Part shown: positions 58,849-64,000 of the stretch, piece by piece | Layout: each line of letters starts with the position of its first letter | How positions within the stretch are numbered: the first letter of the stretch is position 1 | Assembly (NCBI GenBank): GCA_032622095.1 | Contig: CP136069.1 | Span: forward strand, 18,737,326-18,801,325 | DNA length: 64,000 nucleotides | Origin: Siphonodentalium dalli | Taxonomy: Eukaryota; Mollusca; Scaphopoda; Gadilida; Siphonodentaliidae | Reading direction: 5' to 3' | The notes under the pieces: model-generated | The model's database searches: none | What the model was told of the DNA's origin: nothing | The model's input: only the letters and a program-made list of their open reading frames with translations | Program-made: the position numbers and the translations under genes

Positions 58849-59298
58849 TTTTTATTAAACGCATTTCCAAAGAAATTCACCATTTACGACGTCGAATGAT
58901 CTCACAATCGTCTTCAATCAATTTTGAAGCCATCAGCTAATTGATGCCTGTTCACGCAATGCTACATCACCATCCATAGACTATACAAATATAGTTCCCG
59001 TATTCTTCCCTTTATTCCCCTCCCCCCATAAATATGTCGAATTTCAACATAAAACAGATTTTAATTATAACTCTAATGTCAGTGAATATAATATAAATTA
59101 TAGAATACCACAATGGTTTCTTTCACTTTGTCCTTCTTCAACAGTACAAACCGGAACAGTATTGGTACACGCAAGCGAATCAGTCACCGCGCGAGCTAGT
59201 GTGAAAGTATATTCTTCTATATCCCCTTCTGGGTGATATCGATGTTTATCTAAACGCGTATTGTTCTATAATTCACTGTTGAGCTTATAATAAAATTG
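58849..59298. other. No gene seen
   Basis: Unique AT-rich sequence. Confidence 0.55.
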
Positions 59299-59853
59299 GT
59301 TATTGTTTTCTTAGGGTTCATAAAACTCACACAACCTTTAAAAACATCAACACAGTGCGGGTCATCAACCAATCAACCTCGTTTGTATGTCAGACTAACG
59401 AGGCTAATTAATAGACTAGACACTCGAGTCCTATTGACATATGACTCAATCAGGTGCACGGAATATCGTTATTATTACCCATAATTCTGCTGTGGTTAGA
59501 GAGCTCGGGGAGAGCTTTCCGATGAATGGCAACAAGCCATATTTCCGACTAAATCCTGAAAAGTTACCCATAATTCTGCTGTGGTTAAGGAGTTGATTAA
59601 TTAGGGCATTACTGTAATATGTCTTGTATTTTTTTATTACGGGCATTAAGAGTTATTACAAAAATGGCATAATTAAGCGTTATAAGAAAAATTGGTTATT
59701 GTTTTCTTTGGGTTCATAAAACTCACACAACCTCAACACAGTCTCAGTCATCAACCAACTCGTTTTGTATGTCAGACTAACGAGGCTAATTAATAGACTA
59801 GACACTCGAGTCCTATTGACATATGACTCAATCAGGTGCACGGAATATCGTTA
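59299..59853. repeat. Direct duplication of about 165 bp flanking a family A MITE
   Basis: TGGTTATTGTTTTCTT...GTGCACGGAATATCGTTA at 59299-59472 and 59692-59853, nearly identical. Confidence 0.92.
59476..59616. mobile_element. Family A MITE, rearranged, between duplicated flanks
   Basis: A stub of arm (CCCATAATTCTGCTGTGG) is joined to the centre and a full right arm. Direct duplicates of about 165 bp lie on either side (59299-59472, 59692-59853). Confidence 0.88.
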
Positions 59854-60119
59854 AGTCAGTAAGAAGTCTGAACAGACTGTGTAATAACATTGTCTGATTC
59901 ATATTAATCGCCCGAGATGATATATCATAACAGCACGAATCAATTTTCTCAAGGGCACAAAAATATGGATGTTCAGTGCAGTGTATTAGCGGAATGCGAG
60001 GGAGAAAACAATATTCCACCCACTCCTTCCTCATTAGATCAAAAATTTGAATAAATTGTGGTACATCAATCATTATCTGGAATCGAGGATTATATAACTG
60101 CCAAAATGAAGCTGATTTA

Positions 60120-60266
60120 TTAACCCTTTCAGTGCCAAATCCGATTTTTGTATCAACCCATATTTCCTTGATCATTTTTCAAATTTATTGATTATAATAA
60201 TGTGATACATTGATGGAAAGAGCTCTGGGTTGATACAAAAATAGGACTTGGCACTGAAAGGGTTAA
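60120..60266. mobile_element. P1-type MITE without module, one arm shortened
   Basis: Same family as 22804-23003 with TTAA flanks. The right inner arm is deleted from AGAGCTC directly to GGGTTGATACAAAAATAGG. Confidence 0.9.
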
Positions 60267-60383
60267 AGGCATGTTTTGCGCTTATTTCAGTGAATCAATG
60301 TCATATTAATGTGAAAAGTTAGGCAGTAAGTCCACTGGAATACTCATGCTCCAGATAAATGTACATGGTAGATGTATAGTTGG

Positions 60384-60722
60384 CAAGCTTTGAAATAGTG
60401 TGTCAGACATTTGCAGAATGAGTTCTTCAGATGGTGAATTTAATGATGCTATCCCGCATTGCGGGCTAGCATCGCCAACCAAATTCACCCTCTGGGGACC
60501 TCATTCTGTTTAGGCCTCAACTGCTATGGGAGACCTAGGATCAGATTGAAGTTCCCCAGTTGAAGTTGGTGATGTTCACCCATTAATAGTCACCTCGATT
60601 ATGCAAGGGAAAAGTCACAAAAACAATGTTAGTTTCAGACTATAGATACTTCCCAGAAGATGAGGCCTAAGCAGAATGAGGTTCCCAGAGGGAAAACGGC
60701 GGACACAATATTTCAAGGCTTG
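60384..60722. mobile_element. Family E MITE, right hairpin deleted
   Basis: The left hairpin and centre are intact; the right hairpin is reduced from GTTCCCAGAGGG to GGACACAATATTTCAAGGC. Confidence 0.88.
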
Positions 60723-61618
60723 TTAGTCTGTTGTCTTTTTTAAAGAATGCTGAAAATGTACCTTAAAATTACACTTGTATCCACTACACATCTGTCAAAA
60801 GATTATGAAATAAGTTTTTATTTATTTATTTATTTTAGTTAATGAGTTTTCGGTGACAATGAATTATTGGCGGCTGAAATTTCATATTTGCTGGGTTATT
60901 ACCATTGGAAGTTTCTTTTTAATAATCTTGTTTGTTGAGATGGGAGCATGCACTATAGGGTCCTATAGAGTATTAACATAACAATCAGCTAATATTGCCC
61001 TAAAAATCCATCCAGGTAATAGAATGTCACCATCTTGTTCAATTACCCAGAATTATATACTTTTAACCACCGTGGAAACCAATAAATCGCTTTCAATTCA
61101 ATTAAAGGCACACAATCTGTATAAAAAATTTCAAGACGCAATATCCTTAAGTATGCTTTCTATTCAAAAGAAAACATTAAGCAATTTTAAGTAATTACAT
61201 TTTCAAACTATTTATTAAAAGGGGGTTAGAGTGAAATACACTGTGTGACCTTAAAATTGTTTCAATTTTAAATATTTAATATTCAAATAACATGTTGAAT
61301 AATAGAAATTAACATAAGCATGCTGCCATATGGTCAGGATTAATTATATCAATTCTGGGGCTATTCATGATTATACTATAGGTATATTAAATCAAACCAC
61401 AAAAAGGTTGCAGGTATGCAGGTGTACTAAGTGACCTGGGTGACAAAGAAATTTAGTAAATGAATTATTGCTTGATAAAAATAAATGGTTAAGGAATTAA
61501 GTCTTGAATTATTTGTGTACAAAATAAAAAGTAAAATAATTATATATTTATATGTTTTTACACAGAGCCATATTGTTCCAACATTTGAAGTGACTGTTAA
61601 TTCCAACAAAGGGCCATA
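60723..61618. other. No gene seen
   Basis: AT-rich, non-repetitive. Confidence 0.55.
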
Positions 61619-62095
61619 TTAAAGGTACTCAACCCGTAAAGAGGGTCCCCATCTCAACAGATTCCAACAACAACAATCCGATCAGAGGGTCCTATATTAC
61701 TATTTCTTTGGCTTTGGGGGTAAAAAATATTTGATTCGAGTCGAGGAACCCATCAAACAAAGCTCAGAGTTATTAGATATTGATTTTTCAAATTTGTTAT
61801 GTTCTCGAGATGAGTACCAATAACTGCCGTAATCTGCTCTTGATGTGTACTCCAAATCTATTCAAACAGACAAGGATGAATAACTCTAAAATCAAGTGGT
61901 AATTTTAACGCAATTTTGACTGAGTTCTGGGCCAGATAGTATTCCCGATAATGAAAAATAATAGATTTCTAAAATCGATATCTAACAAATCTGAGCTTTG
62001 ATGGGTGACTTCCTCGACTCGAATCAAATATTTTTGACCCCCGAAGCCATTGAAATAGTAATTGAGAGGAGTTTTATCGGGTTGAGTACCTTTAA
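61619..62095. mobile_element. P5 MITE, complete
   Basis: Same length (477 bp) as the 46441 copy and differing at few positions, which suggests recent movement. TTAA on both sides. Contains TTGGCTTTGGGGGTAAAAAA. No coding capacity. Confidence 0.95.
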
Positions 62096-62146
62096 ACTCT
62101 TGTGAAAATTGGTGGGTGCAACCCAAATTCGAACTTAGTGTGAACA

Positions 62147-62471
62147 TATTTTTATCACATGATTAGCACTATTTTCCGATGTAATATTCGAGCATAATAG
62201 ACACGTGTAATATCGTCGCGTGCAATGACGTCACGCTGCTCTTTGGGACAATGATCGCTGGCTGCAGTTAATTGTTGTTTTCGATAAAATTTTAGCGATT
62301 ATATGATCATGTGATAAAAAGTATCTCAAACTCGTTCTATTTTATACGTAATTTATCAACCTCGTCCACTAAATTCTATTTGAGCCTCGGTAAACCTCGG
62401 CTCAAATCGAATTTAGTGAACTCGGTTGATAAATTCCGTATAAAATAGTAACTCGTTTGAGATCCTCTATC
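62147..62471. mobile_element. Element F, copy 2 (inverted)
   Basis: Reverse-orientation copy of 3458-3789, including GCGTGCAATGACGTCACGC and the CCTCGGTAAACCTCGG centre. Ends ATTTTTATCACATGAT and GAGATCCTCTATC. Confidence 0.82.
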
Positions 62472-62901
62472 TATTTCCAAATCCAAACAAATAACATAAT
62501 ATACAGATGACACATATAAGCAAAATAGAAGTATTAATATGGAAAAGAGGATCAGACAACAAGTCCGAAGGCTGATATGAAGTCTTCACCTCTTCGGCTA
62601 CATGCTCCATCCCCAATAAGTGAGGTAGGGGTATAGTTCAGATGGGAAGGGTTAGAAATACTCTATTTTTGAAAATTGGAGATAATTATAACAGAATTTG
62701 AGTTAAGGATGGAAAAAAGGAAGAAGATAGTGTTATGGATAGCATAAGGCAGAGAGAGAAAGAGAGAAAGAAAGGGAAAGGAGATAATATAAGATGAGAG
62801 AGGGACAGTCGTGAGATGGTGGGAAGTTTTCAGTGACTGGTTTGTTGCGTGATTAAAAATACATATAGTAATCGTCATGCATCAGGCACCATGGGAGGGG
62901 G
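62472..62901. other. No gene seen
   Basis: Purine-rich AGAGAGAAAG run at about 62750-62785, otherwise unique. Confidence 0.5.
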
Positions 62902-63017
62902 GCTCTCCCCGAGAGCTTTCCGATGAATGGCAACAAGCCATATTTCCGACTAAATCCTGAAAAGTTACCCATAATTCCGCTGTGTTTAAGGAGTCGATTA
63001 CTTAGGGCATTACTGTA
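62902..63017. mobile_element. Family A MITE, right arm only
   Basis: Runs from the centre CTCTCCCCGAGAG to GCATTACTGTA. Confidence 0.9.
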
Positions 63018-63169
63018 AGTAAACAAATTCGAACCTCACCTGAATTTTGTATATAAGTTATCATCCCGAAACAAAAAGCGAACGGATGGACAGATGACGA
63101 GACGGATATAGACAAACCAATAACATAATATATACCATTTTAGAAAAACAGGCACATAAAAATTGTTCA

Positions 63170-63532
63170 ATAAAGCTCTTTTGAGTTTTATAGAAAATAG
63201 TTAGTTTTACTGAGCTGCGCTATATCATACAGTAATGCCCTATATAATAGACTCCTTAACCACAGCAGAATTATGGTAATTTTTCAGGATTTAGTCGGAA
63301 ATATGGCTTGTTGCCATTCATCAGAAAGCTCTCAGTGAGAGCTTTCCAATGAATGGCAACAAGCCATATTTCCGACTAAATCCTAAAAAGTTACCCATAA
63401 TTCTGCTGTGGTTAAGGAGTCGATTATTTAGGGCATTACTGTATAATTTTTTTTGAATAAAGCTCTTTTGAGTTTTATAGAAAATAGTTGGAAGTTCTAA
63501 TGAGCTGCTATCATACCTTTCTACCAACAGAA
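63170..63532. repeat. Direct duplication flanking a family A MITE
   Basis: AATAAAGCTCTTTTGAGTTT...GAGCTGC...TATCATA on both sides of 63228-63443. Confidence 0.88.
63228..63443. mobile_element. Family A MITE between duplicated flanks
   Basis: Full palindrome. About 60 bp of flank starting AATAAAGCTCTTTTGAG is repeated directly on both sides (63171 and 63455). Confidence 0.92.
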
Positions 63533-64000
63533 ATTATGAACAGTAAACTTATGAACAGTATTATATATCCTTCAGAACTAAATAAGAAGAAAATTCCAGG
63601 TGTAAAAACTCAATTCCAAATTCGAATTAGATGGATCTATGTAAACATGAAATAGATCACCTGGCTCTGGTTCCTCCACTCAGGTATAACAGGCTCGGTG
63701 AGATCATTAATGCTAACGAGTCATTACAGGAAGCTGGCCAGGTATGACTAATAACCTAGGAAACGTTGAATTTACCTATATCGACAAACCAGATTATTAA
63801 TCCCACCCATAAACACTATACTTATCTACCGCTAATAATCTCACGAATTATTGATTTGTTTTATCTATGTCCTTACATTGTTTAGGCGCAGATGGGGCAA
63901 CAATGGGCCAAATAACGGCATTCAACTTGACGTAATGTCGACAATAACATCGCTGAGGATGTGATATTGTTTGACACGCGAGATTATTTTATCTGGGGAT
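63533..64000. other. No gene seen
   Basis: Unique sequence to the window edge. Confidence 0.5.

Noticed and set aside
2768-63443. Recurrent ORF peptide GNFSGFSRKYGLLPFIGKLS
   Set aside because: Translation of the family A palindrome arms; frame is not conserved and copies are broken freely.

Overview
This is a window of animal nuclear genomic DNA. It is AT-rich, has almost no long reading frames, and is dominated by short palindromic DNA transposons (MITEs) and minisatellites. One split gene can be supported. A tRNA-derived SINE whose 3' end resembles SINEs I recall from molluscs, (GACG)n-tailed dispersed repeats and the density of fold-back MITEs suggest a marine invertebrate, possibly a mollusc. 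That placement is inference.

Gene content: two minus-strand coding exons, 51448-51566 and 28412-28509, have correct splice signals on both sides and matching phase 0 at their junction. Joined, they read ...STPSKIA|SFFKNKGFRSNLKRTKS... and then KLDR. This closely resembles the segment just upstream of the PH domain in the SynGAP/DAB2IP/RASAL2 (nGAP) family of Ras GTPase-activating proteins. Almost the whole middle of the window (28.5-51.4 kb) is therefore one intron of about 22.9 kb. The earlier exons and the PH, C2 and RasGAP-domain exons were not found. A few short coding-like stretches (6.4, 18.2, 18.4, 36.9 and 53.4 kb) are listed with low confidence.

Mobile elements: the repeats sort into families named here by terminal sequence. 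(A) TA-flanked CAGTAATGC palindromes of about 215 bp, 24 copies. (E) CAAGCCT-ended double-hairpin elements, 19 copies, with 8-bp target duplications as in hAT elements. (P1, P2, P3) TTAA-flanked elements beginning CCCTTT, like piggyBac. (P5, R) TTAA-flanked elements beginning AGGTACTC or AGGGGTACTGTAC. There are also single or paired elements of other kinds. A hairpin module (CCCTGTGCCAATGCATTC...), with stems of about 35 bp, is shared almost letter for letter by P1, P3 and an unrelated TA-type element at 11.5 kb, and in a diverged form by P2. Versions of P1 without the module are also present.

Tandem repeats and duplications: 47180-50673 is a 95-unit array of a 35-bp repeat with a 10-bp spacer inserted at exact multiples of the unit. 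56773-57482 is a 13-unit array with a trimeric higher-order pattern. Several local duplications (17, 30, 34, 45, 55, 59 and 63 kb) contain MITEs in one copy. Their empty sister copies prove the target-site lengths within this one window. The regions between repeats show nothing I can name.
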